17,390 bases of DNA, taken from the NCBI GenBank assembly GCA_964427595.1, contig CAYRUQ010000024.1, positions 1 to 17,390 of the forward strand, read 5' to 3'. The notes under the pieces are model-generated. The model did not search any database and was not told where the DNA came from. It saw only the letters and a program-made list of their open reading frames with translations. Position numbers and translations under genes: made by a program. Shown one piece after another: positions 1 to 6,144 of this stretch. Each line of letters begins with the position of its first letter. Positions within the stretch are counted from its first letter, which is position 1. The DNA comes from Enterosoma sp964427595 (GTDB lineage: Bacteria; Bacillota_I; Bacilli_A; RFN20; CAG-288).

Positions 1-63
1 CTCTTTTTCACTTCACTTTTATCATGGTAGTATAAAACCTGAAAAGTTTAGGATAAAAAGATC

Positions 64-80
64 CATATACTCTGTATATG
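64..80. repeat. Perfect 7-bp inverted repeat
   Basis: CATATAC and GTATATG are separated by TCT. The element is AT-rich and has no following T run on the plus strand, so it is a poor terminator in that direction. It could be a protein-binding palindrome or the remains of a weak leftward terminator. Positions 1-183 otherwise show no gene that I can support. Confidence 0.3.
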
Positions 81-183
81 AACCCCTTCATTTTCTTCTG
101 AAATTCAATTTATTCTGTCAAAGACCCGCGAGAAGTCTTCTTAAAACTTCTTCATAAACTGGAAGTTACTTGCTTAAAAATTC

Positions 184-212
184 TTGAATGTTCAATACCT
201 CAGTGGTATATT
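184..212 (+). promoter_or_regulatory. Promoter of tRNA-Pro
   Basis: A -35 box TTGAAT (184-189) is followed by a 17-nt spacer and a -10 box TATATT (207-212). The TGG just before the -10 box makes it an extended -10 (TGn) promoter. Transcription would begin near 219, about 13 nt before the mature tRNA. Confidence 0.65.
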
Positions 213-231
213 ATCTTTTGCTCAAAGTGCT

Positions 232-308
232 CGGGACATAGCGCAGCTTGGTAGCGCACTTCCTTGGGGTGGAAGGGGTCATGAGTTCAAATCTCATTGT
301 TCCGACCA
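232..308 (+). tRNA. tRNA-Pro, anticodon GGG, CCA encoded
   Basis: The 77-nt sequence folds as a standard cloverleaf. The acceptor stem pairs CGGGACA with TGTTCCG (one G-T wobble). The D arm contains AGCTTGGTAGC. The anticodon stem CTTCC/GGAAG encloses the loop TTGGGGT, giving anticodon GGG with T33 and G37. The T arm is ATGAG-TTCAAAT-CTCAT. The discriminator base is A305 and the CCA end is encoded at 306-308. It would read CCC and CCU proline codons. It stands alone, with its own promoter and candidate terminators downstream. Confidence 0.95.
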
Positions 309-353
309 TTGAATTTAATTTCTGATATCAAAGTTATCAGAAATGATGATAAG

Positions 354-376
354 AGTGGCCTAGTGCCACTTTTTTT
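354..376 (+). terminator. Rho-independent terminator after tRNA-Pro
   Basis: A 6-bp stem, AGTGGC with GCCACT, encloses loop CTAGT and leads straight into a run of T to 376. It lies about 45 nt after the tRNA CCA end and fits as its transcript terminator. Confidence 0.75.
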
Positions 377-382
377 GATTTA

Positions 383-407
383 AGTCTTCCTTAAAAGAAG
401 GCTTTTT
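383..407 (+). terminator. Second rightward terminator-like hairpin
   Basis: AGTCTTC pairs with GAAGGCT (7 bp with one wobble) around a 7-nt loop, and five Ts run from 403 to 407. It sits only 7 nt after the previous terminator, so the two look like a tandem stop for the tRNA transcript. Confidence 0.5.
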
Positions 408-412
408 AGCAT

Positions 413-440
413 AAAAAACTGTCGACCAAGAGGCCGACAG
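413..440 (-). terminator. Leftward terminator of the HU / membrane-protein transcript
   Basis: Read on the minus strand, CTGTCG pairs with CGACAG, with a further GG/CC pair inside across one mismatch, and then six Ts follow. It lies 29 nt beyond the stop codon of the small membrane protein and would end the leftward transcript. Confidence 0.8.
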
Positions 441-469
441 CAAAGGGTTTTAGATGATACTTATTAGTA

Positions 470-778
470 TTAGATGATATTAAGAGCGAATAAGACGATG
501 GCGACGATGAAGACTAAGACGAATAAGAATGTGAGAAATTTGGCGAGTTTTCCGTGGGTAGCAGCAAAACCTAAGGCGCCAAATCCTAAACCGATGAGGG
601 AGCTGATTTGAGAGATGAGCTGCAAAATGCTAACGACATTTTCTCCTAAGCTGAATGATTCAACAGCTAAAGGTAATAGATAGGTGATGAAAGCTAAAAC
701 AGCAGAGACACCTAAAGCGATGAAACATGCGAAGGAAGAGATAGATACAAGACCACTTTTTTTAGAATTGTCAGACAT
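470..778 (-). CDS. Small membrane protein, three predicted helices
   Basis: This 102-residue protein matches no family I can name. After a short polar N-terminus (residues 1-9) it has hydrophobic segments at about 12-36, 48-72 and 81-101, so it is probably an integral membrane protein. Gly/Ala-rich stretches in the second helix (GLGFGALGFAA) suggest tight helix packing. The ATG is preceded by AGGAG eight bases upstream. It lies 31 nt after the HU gene on the same strand with no terminator between them, and a good terminator follows it, so it is probably co-transcribed with HU. Its function is unknown. Confidence 0.75.
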   Translation of the reverse strand: MSDNSKKSGLVSISSFACFIALGVSAVLAFITYLLPLAVESFSLGENVVSILQLISQISSLIGLGFGALGFAATHGKLAKFLTFLFVLVFIVAIVLFALNII

Positions 779-809
779 AGAATTTACTCCTTTTGATTTT
801 TAAAATTTT

Positions 810-1091
810 TTATTCGACTTCATTAACGGCATCTTTGAGGGCTTTGCCAGCTTTGAAAGTTGGGACTTTGCAAGCAGCGATTTCAATCTTCTCTCCAGTG
901 AGAGGGTTAAGACCTGTTCTAGCTGCTCTTTCCTTAACTTCATAAGTGCCAAAGCCGACTAATTGAAGCTTATCGCCTTTCTTAAGTAGTTCAGTGACCT
1001 CAACTTGGAAAGCGGCGAGAACTTCTTCGATATCCTTCTTTGCGACATTTGTGCGGTTTGCAATGCTGGCTATTAAGTCAGTTTTTGTCAT
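810..1091 (-). CDS. hup: HU family histone-like DNA-binding protein
   Basis: At 93 residues this is the usual HU length. HU acts as a homodimer that bends and compacts DNA in the nucleoid and assists replication, recombination and repair. The helical N-terminal dimerisation half (about 1-45) is followed by the family signature GFGTYEVKERAARTG (46-60). The beta-arm tip carries N62-P63, the proline known in this family to intercalate between base pairs. The end, KVPTFKAGKALKDAV, is typical. A strong AGGAGG site lies just upstream of the ATG. The only oddity is Ala-Ala-Cys where many homologues have a Pro-Ala pair before KVP. I found only a weak promoter candidate on the minus strand (TTGAAA at 1212-1207, 17-nt spacer, TACTTT). 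Confidence 0.96.
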   Translation of the reverse strand: MTKTDLIASIANRTNVAKKDIEEVLAAFQVEVTELLKKGDKLQLVGFGTYEVKERAARTGLNPLTGEKIEIAACKVPTFKAGKALKDAVNEVE

Positions 1092-1327
1092 TTGATATTT
1101 CCTCCTAATTGCCTCCTACATTTAGATAAAATTTAGTAAACGACTTTCATTGAAATCGGCGATACTCAACTCGTTTCTTGTTAAAAGTAAATATTGATAT
1201 CTTAGATTTCAATAATGAATAGAGATTTGCATAAGGAAGGCTTGTTGACCCTACCTAACTATTAGTAGCAAATCAGACCATGTTTTTCAAATAAAGGGTT
1301 AAGAAATTTTAAATTTTTTCGATTAAT

Positions 1328-1383
1328 TTAGGGAAAATTAGGATTAAATTTGGGACTCTTTTGATGGCTTTCCCTAATCCTAA
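1328..1383. repeat. Two overlapping, mutually exclusive 9-bp inverted repeats
   Basis: TTAGGGAAA at 1328-1336 is the exact reverse complement of 1369-1377. TTAGGATTA at 1338-1346 is the exact reverse complement of 1375-1383. The two right arms share the three bases 1375-1377, so in a single strand both stems could not form at full length at once. The two left arms start exactly 10 bp apart. The core TTAGG therefore occurs twice in each orientation. The element lies about 110-165 bp upstream of the likely pflB transcription start. Confidence 0.6.
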
Positions 1384-1384
1384 A

Positions 1385-1401
1385 GAGCTCAATTTGAACT
1401 C
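1385..1401. repeat. Inverted repeat upstream of pflB
   Basis: The 17-bp dyad GAGcTCAA-T-TTGAaCTC has eight-base arms with one mismatched pair (1388/1398). It follows directly after the overlapping repeats and ends just before the next palindrome, so it is part of the same array of candidate binding sites. Confidence 0.4.
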
Positions 1402-1402
1402 T

Positions 1403-1419
1403 CTTTGTTTAAAACAAAG
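1403..1419. promoter_or_regulatory. Perfect 8-bp-arm palindrome, candidate operator of pflB
   Basis: CTTTGTTT and AAACAAAG flank a single central A. The TTGTT/AACAA halves resemble those of the redox repressor Rex, but the spacing is much shorter than the usual 18-bp Rex site, so I do not assign it to Rex. It lies about 60 bp upstream of the -10 box, a position suited to an activator or an upstream repressor. Confidence 0.4.
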
Positions 1420-1480
1420 GGAAGAGAAAAATTAACAATAAATTCTTGAGCATTTAAGTAGAAGAGGGAAGAATTTTCCG

Positions 1481-1507
1481 TATAATAATTTACGTCTTTG
1501 AAAGGAG
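1481..1507 (+). promoter_or_regulatory. pflB -10 box and ribosome binding site
   Basis: A consensus TATAAT occurs at 1481-1486. No good -35 box lies 16-18 bp upstream, which would fit activator-dependent expression. AAGGAG at 1502-1507 precedes ATG 1519 and shows that the in-frame TTG at 1498, which lies upstream of this site, is not the start codon. Confidence 0.55.
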
Positions 1508-1518
1508 AAAATTTATAT

Positions 1519-3765
1519 ATGTATAACGATGAGACCTACTATCGTTCATTCAAGGGACAATTATGGAAAGAAGAAATCAATGTTCGTGATTTCATCCAAC
1601 ACAATTACACGCCTTACGAGGGAGATGAGAAGTTTTTATGTGGCCCCACCGAAGCCACTTCTAAACTTTGGGATGAATTACAAAAACTTCAGAAAGAGGA
1701 AAGAGCTAAAGGCGGTGTCTTAGATATGGAGACCAGCGTCGTTTCTTCTATCACCGCTTATGGTCCTGCTTATTTGGATAAAGATCTTGAGAAAGTCGTC
1801 GGGCTTCAGACAGATAAGCCTTTAAAGAGAGCCTTCATGCCTTATGGTGGTATCAAAATGGCTGTTCAGGCTTTATCAACCTATGGATATCAAGCTGATC
1901 CTAAAGTTCAAGATATTTTTACCACCTATCATAAGACACATAATGATGGTGTCTTTGATGCCTATACCAAAGAGATCTTAGCTTGCCGTCATAACAAGAT
2001 TTTGACTGGTCTTCCTGATACTTATGGAAGAGGAAGAATCGTCGGTGATTATCGAAGGGTCGCTCTTTATGGTATCGATAGACTCATTGAAGAAAAGAAG
2101 AAAGATCTCGAGAAACATGCTGGCATCGCTATGACTGATGAAGTTATCAGACAAAGAGAAGAGATCTCTGAACAAATCAAAGCATTAAAACAGCTTAATG
2201 AACTCGCTAAGAGCTATGGCTTTGATATCTCTGTTCCGGCAGCTGATGCTAAAGAAGCTGTTCAATGGCTCTACTTTGGTTATTTAGCGGCTATCAAGAC
2301 ACAAAATGGTGCTGCCATGTCTGTGGGAAGAATCTCCACTTTCTTAGATATTTATATCCAAAGAGATTTAGATGAAGGAAAGATCACTGAGAGTGAAGCT
2401 CAAGAGTTGATCGATCAGTTAGTTCTCAAACTTAGAATGGTCAAATTCGCCCGTATTCCTTCTTATAATCAGCTCTTCAGCGGTGATCCTGTCTGGGCGA
2501 CCGTCTCTCTTGCTGGTATGGGTATCGACGGAAGAAGCATGGTCACTAAGAATGATTTCCGTTTCTTAAAGACCTTAGAGAACATGGGCCCAGCTCCTGA
2601 ACCTAACCTCACTGTTTTATATAGCCCTTCTCTTTCTGAAAACTTCAAACACTATGCTTCAATGATCTCGGTCAAGACCTCTTCCATCCAATATGAGAAT
2701 GACGAAGCTATGCGCCCTGTCTGGAAAGATGATTATTCTATCTGTTGCTGTGTCTCTGCTACTGAGACTGGTAAAGAAATGCAATTCTTCGGTGCTAGAG
2801 CTAACTTAGCTAAGTGCTTACTTTACGCTATCAATGGTGGAAGAGATGAGATTTCTCATCAACAAGTCGCTCCTAAATTCCAACCTATCACTGATGAATA
2901 TCTTGATTATGAGAAAGTCTTACCTGCTTTCTTAAATATGATGGAATGGTTAGCGAAGACTTATGTCAATGCTTTGAACATCATTCACTACATGCATGAT
3001 AAATATTATTATGAAGCTTTAGAGATGGCTTTGATTGATACTGATGTAAGAAGAACATTTGCTACCGGTATCGCTGGCTTCTCTCATGTCGTCGATTCTT
3101 TAAGTGCCATCAAGTATGCTAAGGTCAAAGCTATCAGAGATGAAGATGGTATCACTACTGATTTTGAAGTCGAAGGTGACTTCCCTAGATATGGTAATGA
3201 TGATGATAGAGCTGATGAGATCGCTGTCAATGTCTTAAAGACCTTCTTAGCTATGATCAAGAAACAACACACTTACAGAAATTCTGAAGCTACCACTTCT
3301 ATTCTCACCATCACTTCCAATGTTGTTTACGGAAAAGCTACTGGTACTTTACCTGATGGAAGAAAGAGAGGAGAACCTCTCTCTCCTGGTGCTAACCCCG
3401 CTTATGGAGCTGAGAAAAATGGACTTTTAGCTTCTTTAAATTCTGTCGCTAAACTTCCTTATGAATATGCTCTCGATGGTATCTCTAACACTCAGACTAT
3501 GAATACTTCCGCTTTAGGACATTCTGAGAAAGAGATGGCTGATAACCTCACCAATGTCATGGATGGTTATTTCTCTCAAGGTGCTCATCACCTCAATGTC
3601 AATGTCTTTGGTAAAGAGAAACTTCTTGATGCTATGGAACATCCTGAGAAGGAAGAATATCAAAACTTCACTATCCGTGTCTCTGGTTATGCTGTTAAAT
3701 TCATCGATTTGACCAGAGAACAACAACTTGATGTCTTAAGTCGTACTTTCCACGATCATTTATGA
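1519..3765 (+). CDS. pflB: Formate C-acetyltransferase (pyruvate formate-lyase)
   Basis: The 748-residue cytoplasmic glycyl-radical enzyme converts pyruvate and CoA to acetyl-CoA and formate under anaerobic conditions. The catalytic cysteine pair is C410-C411, in the context SICCCVSATETGKEM followed by QFFGARANLAK. The residue before it (C409) is also Cys, where the E. coli enzyme has Ala. The radical-bearing glycine is G723 in RVSGYAV near the C-terminus, close to the position expected from the family. The ATG at 1519 was chosen because AAGGAG lies 11 bases upstream. The stop overlaps the start of pflA by 4 nt (ATGA), so the enzyme and its activase are translationally coupled. Strong C-ending codon use suggests high expression. 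Formate may also feed one-carbon metabolism. Confidence 0.98.
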   Translation: MYNDETYYRSFKGQLWKEEINVRDFIQHNYTPYEGDEKFLCGPTEATSKLWDELQKLQKEERAKGGVLDMETSVVSSITAYGPAYLDKDLEKVVGLQTDKPLKRAFMPYGGIKMAVQALSTYGYQADPKVQDIFTTYHKTHNDGVFDAYTKEILACRHNKILTGLPDTYGRGRIVGDYRRVALYGIDRLIEEKKKDLEKHAGIAMTDEVIRQREEISEQIKALKQLNELAKSYGFDISVPAADAKEAVQWLYFGYLAAIKTQNGAAMSVGRISTFLDIYIQRDLDEGKITESEAQELIDQLVLKLRMVKFARIPSYNQLFSGDPVWATVSLAGMGIDGRSMVTKNDFRFLKTLENMGPAPEPNLTVLYSPSLSENFKHYASMISVKTSSIQYENDEAMRPVWKDDYSICCCVSATETGKEMQFFGARANLAKCLLYAINGGRDEISHQQVAPKFQPITDEYLDYEKVLPAFLNMMEWLAKTYVNALNIIHYMHDKYYYEALEMALIDTDVRRTFATGIAGFSHVVDSLSAIKYAKVKAIRDEDGITTDFEVEGDFPRYGNDDDRADEIAVNVLKTFLAMIKKQHTYRNSEATTSILTITSNVVYGKATGTLPDGRKRGEPLSPGANPAYGAEKNGLLASLNSVAKLPYEYALDGISNTQTMNTSALGHSEKEMADNLTNVMDGYFSQGAHHLNVNVFGKEKLLDAMEHPEKEEYQNFTIRVSGYAVKFIDLTREQQLDVLSRTFHDHL

Positions 3766-4484
3766 GAGGTTACTACTCATCATTTGAAAGTTTTGGATCA
3801 GTGGACGGACCTGGAATGAGGTCCGTCCTCTTTCTTTCGGGCTGTCCTTTAAGATGTCAGTATTGTCATAACCCTGAGACTTGGGATCTTCATGACGGGA
3901 CTAGTATCACCACTGAAGAAGCTTTTAAGAAACTGATTCGTTATAAGCCTTACTGGGGAAAAGAAGGTGGCATCACTATCTCAGGTGGTGAACCTCTTGT
4001 TCAGCTTGATTTCATCATTGAATTAGGAGAGATGGCTAAAAAAGCTGGTGTTTCCTATGTGATTGATACTTCCGGTGGTGCTTTTATTGACGATGAAGAA
4101 TACTTGAAGAAGTTTGATAAGCTTCTTGATGTCTCGACATTATTTCTTTTAGATATCAAAACTTCTGATGTTCTTCTTCATCAGAAGCTGACTGGTGTTA
4201 AGTTTGATAATATTGATAAACTTTATCATTACTTAGATAAAAAGAATTTCCCAATATGGGTGAGACATGTTTTAGTCCCTGGCTTTACTGCTTCTAAAGA
4301 ACAGTTACTTAAAACTAAAGAGTATTTATCTCAGTTTAGAAACATTAAAAAAATCGAAGTGCTTCCTTATCATGATATGGCTAAAACCAAATATCAAAAG
4401 TTAGGAATACCTTATCCGTTGATGGATACTCCTCTTCCGACTAAAGAAGAAATCGCTCTTGCTGAAGAAATACTTTGTAATTAG
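3762..4484 (+). CDS. pflA: Pyruvate formate-lyase activating enzyme (radical SAM)
   Basis: This 240-residue enzyme uses a [4Fe-4S] cluster and S-adenosylmethionine to abstract a hydrogen from the PFL glycine (G723 of the upstream product) and so switch PFL on in the absence of oxygen. The cluster motif CxxxCxxC is C28-C32-C35 (GCPLRCQYC). It is preceded by the family-typical SVDGPGMRSV and followed by the SAM-binding ISGGEPL. Length is normal. The start codon overlaps the pflB stop by 4 nt and there is no strong site of its own, so translation probably depends on ribosomes finishing pflB. A weak terminator follows. Confidence 0.97.
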   Translation: MRGYYSSFESFGSVDGPGMRSVLFLSGCPLRCQYCHNPETWDLHDGTSITTEEAFKKLIRYKPYWGKEGGITISGGEPLVQLDFIIELGEMAKKAGVSYVIDTSGGAFIDDEEYLKKFDKLLDVSTLFLLDIKTSDVLLHQKLTGVKFDNIDKLYHYLDKKNFPIWVRHVLVPGFTASKEQLLKTKEYLSQFRNIKKIEVLPYHDMAKTKYQKLGIPYPLMDTPLPTKEEIALAEEILCN

Positions 4485-4491
4485 TTTTAGC

Positions 4492-4518
4492 GGACAAACT
4501 TGATAAGTCCTCTTTTTT
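4492..4518 (+). terminator. Weak terminator after pflA
   Basis: GGAC and GTCC (with an alternative inner stem ACTT/AAGT) precede a run TCTTTTTT. The stem is short, so termination may be partial and some transcripts could read into the flavoprotein gene. Confidence 0.4.
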
Positions 4519-4545
4519 ATCGAAACAAATCTTGACCTCACTTTT

Positions 4546-4562
4546 TATAATGAAAAAGGAGG
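4546..4562 (+). promoter_or_regulatory. TATAAT box and AGGAGG ribosome binding site before the flavoprotein gene
   Basis: TATAAT is at 4546-4551. TTGACC at 4532-4537 looks like a -35 box but is only 8 bp away, too close to pair with it. AGGAGG at 4557-4562 is 9 bases before the ATG. If the TATAAT is used, the leader would be very short, starting around 4557. Promoter use is therefore doubtful, while the ribosome binding site is strong. Confidence 0.35.
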
Positions 4563-4571
4563 TAGCACAAC

Positions 4572-5189
4572 ATGAAGGTTTTGTTGATAAATGGATCACC
4601 ACATAGTGATGGAGTCATCAAATTAGCTTTGGATACTATTTCAGGAGAACTTGTTAAACAAGGTATTGAAACAGAGCTTATTCAAGTCGGCAATCAGCCA
4701 GTCACTGGTTGTCTAGCTTGTGCCTATTGTAAAAAAGTAGGTAAATGTGTCAAGGATGATATCGTCAATCAGATAGCTTCTAAGTTTGAGGAAGCTGATG
4801 GTTTAGTCATCGGTTCTCCGACTTATTATGCATCTGCTAACGGAACTTTAATCTCGTTCTTAGATAGACTTTTCTATTCAACACGATTTGATAAATCATT
4901 CAAAGTAGGGGCTGCTGTCGTCTCTTGCAGAAGAGGTGGAAACTCTGCTACCTTTGATGAACTGAACAAGTATTTTTCAATCAGTTGTATGCCGATAGCA
5001 ACTTCTAGTTATTGGAATTCGATTCACGGAAACACTAAAGCAGAAGCTCTTCAGGATTCAGAGGGTCTTAAGACGATGAGAGACTTAGGAAGAAATATGG
5101 CTTACTTGATCAAAGCTATCAACGCTTATAAGAAAGTTGAAGAGGCACCACAAAGAGAAAGAGGTATCTACACCAATTTCATCCGGTGA
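4572..5189 (+). CDS. Flavodoxin-fold NAD(P)H-dependent FMN oxidoreductase, iron-sulfur-flavoprotein-like
   Basis: This 205-residue cytoplasmic protein belongs to the flavodoxin / NADPH-dependent FMN reductase superfamily. The N-terminal strand and phosphate loop INGSPHSDG (about 6-14) bind FMN phosphate, and GSPTYYAS (81-88) is the second flavin loop. The motif C47-x2-C50-x2-C53-x5-C59 between them resembles the cysteine cluster of archaeal-type iron-sulfur flavoproteins. Related Bacillus YwqN-type proteins have similar cysteines without proven clusters, so an Fe-S centre is possible but not shown. The substrate cannot be told from sequence. Its position after pflBA suggests a role in anaerobic redox balance. 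Its stop codon abuts that of the convergent epimerase gene. Confidence 0.88.
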   Translation: MKVLLINGSPHSDGVIKLALDTISGELVKQGIETELIQVGNQPVTGCLACAYCKKVGKCVKDDIVNQIASKFEEADGLVIGSPTYYASANGTLISFLDRLFYSTRFDKSFKVGAAVVSCRRGGNSATFDELNKYFSISCMPIATSSYWNSIHGNTKAEALQDSEGLKTMRDLGRNMAYLIKAINAYKKVEEAPQRERGIYTNFIR

Positions 5190-6059
5190 TCAGTCGACTT
5201 TTATCTGATATTCGTAAGTGAATTTATCATGGGGAGAAAGAAGTTGGATCCCTGGTTTTTCCTTGAGTTCTTTTGAGGAGTTTAAAGTATCTGGATAACC
5301 AAACCATGGTTCGATACAGACATAATCTCCCCATTTCTTATCAGACCAGATGGCTATGTAAGGACAGTTGTTTGTTATGATTGTTAATAATGAGCCATCT
5401 TTTTTATTTAAATAAACTTCGTTAGTTTCAGAACTATCTATGATTATCGTATTAATCATATTAAATAAACCTTTTGTTAGAGATATAGGGGCATCAATTT
5501 TTGCCCATCTTCCAGTCATATAGGAAAAAGTCTTTTCTTGAAGTAGGACATCTTTTTCTTTATCACCATCAAAAGAGATCGTGTTACCACTCATATCGAA
5601 TTCGTTTTCATTCCTTTCTCCTGGAAGCGCAAAAGCGGGATGAGCTCCTAACATGAATGGCATAACTTCATTTGATTCATTTAATATTGTGTAATTTAGA
5701 TGAACTAAATTGTTTTCAAGCGTGTATTTTAAACTAGCTTTGAAGTGAAACGGATATCTCTTTAAAGTGTCTTGATTACTTACAAATTGTGCTAGTAGGT
5801 AGTTTTCACCACTTGAAAGAGAAGCATCCATATATCTGAGCAGTCCATGATTTTCAAAGGAGTAAGTTTTTCGATTAATGGTATAAGTCTTTTTAATCAA
5901 TCTTCCGATGAAGGGAAAAATGAAGACATCTTGTCCTTGCCAAGCGTCTTCTTTAGGTTGATAGAGAAGTTCTTTGTTTCTTCTCTTATCAAAAATAGAG
6001 ATTAAACTCCCTCCTCTTTCTTGTATTTCAATCGTGAGATATTCGTTTTGAAGTTTCAT
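5190..6059 (-). CDS. Aldose 1-epimerase (mutarotase) family protein, LacX type
   Basis: This 289-residue protein has the galactose-mutarotase-like beta-sandwich pattern. Conserved segments in order are FPFIGRL (about 48-54), HGLLR with H71, GAHPAF with the presumed catalytic acid H140, and IEPWFGYPD with the presumed base E250. This set matches the LacX/YphB-like branch rather than classical GalM. It probably interconverts anomers of a hexose or related sugar in the cytoplasm. The exact sugar is unknown. GGGAGG lies just upstream of the ATG. It is transcribed divergently from alaS across 85 bp and converges with the flavoprotein gene with zero spacer and no visible terminator. Confidence 0.9.
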   Translation of the reverse strand: MKLQNEYLTIEIQERGGSLISIFDKRRNKELLYQPKEDAWQGQDVFIFPFIGRLIKKTYTINRKTYSFENHGLLRYMDASLSSGENYLLAQFVSNQDTLKRYPFHFKASLKYTLENNLVHLNYTILNESNEVMPFMLGAHPAFALPGERNENEFDMSGNTISFDGDKEKDVLLQEKTFSYMTGRWAKIDAPISLTKGLFNMINTIIIDSSETNEVYLNKKDGSLLTIITNNCPYIAIWSDKKWGDYVCIEPWFGYPDTLNSSKELKEKPGIQLLSPHDKFTYEYQIKVD

Positions 6060-6087
6060 AATCGCCTCCCAGAAATATCTTACTAAA

Positions 6088-6136
6088 TGTAAAAGATAAC
6101 TAAAAAGATATATAATTAATAAGCTTTGTTAAGGAG
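6088..6136 (+). promoter_or_regulatory. alaS promoter and ribosome binding site
   Basis: TATAAT at 6111-6116 has a poor -35 candidate (TGTAAA, 6088-6093) at 17-bp spacing. AAGGAG at 6131-6136 is 8 bases before ATG 6145 and favours that start over the in-frame ATG three codons later. The 85-bp gap is too short for a T-box leader, and none is seen. Confidence 0.5.
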
Positions 6137-6144
6137 ATTTTTCT

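Larger units (their letters stand above)
1092..1518. other. Divergent intergenic region between HU and pflB
   Basis: This 427-bp stretch holds no gene that I can support. Its HU side contains only the HU ribosome binding site and a weak leftward promoter candidate. The pflB side (1328-1419) carries four inverted repeats in under 100 bp, listed separately, followed by the pflB -10 box and ribosome binding site. Such a density of dyad symmetry next to a fermentation gene suggests a regulatory region, but no known regulator motif was recognised. Confidence 0.6.

Noticed and set aside
1328..1383. ZTP (pfl-motif) riboswitch before pflB
   Set aside because: The gene name invites it, but the characteristic conserved bases of that motif are not present, and the best promoter lies downstream of the repeats.
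1403..1419. Rex operator
   Set aside because: Half-sites look similar but the spacing is far shorter than the established 18-bp Rex site.
1498..1518. TTG start for pflB seven codons upstream
   Set aside because: The ribosome binding site lies inside that extension, so ATG 1519 is the real start.
6060..6144. T-box leader for alaS
   Set aside because: The gap is only 85 bp and has no specifier stem or T-box consensus; it holds just promoter and ribosome binding site.
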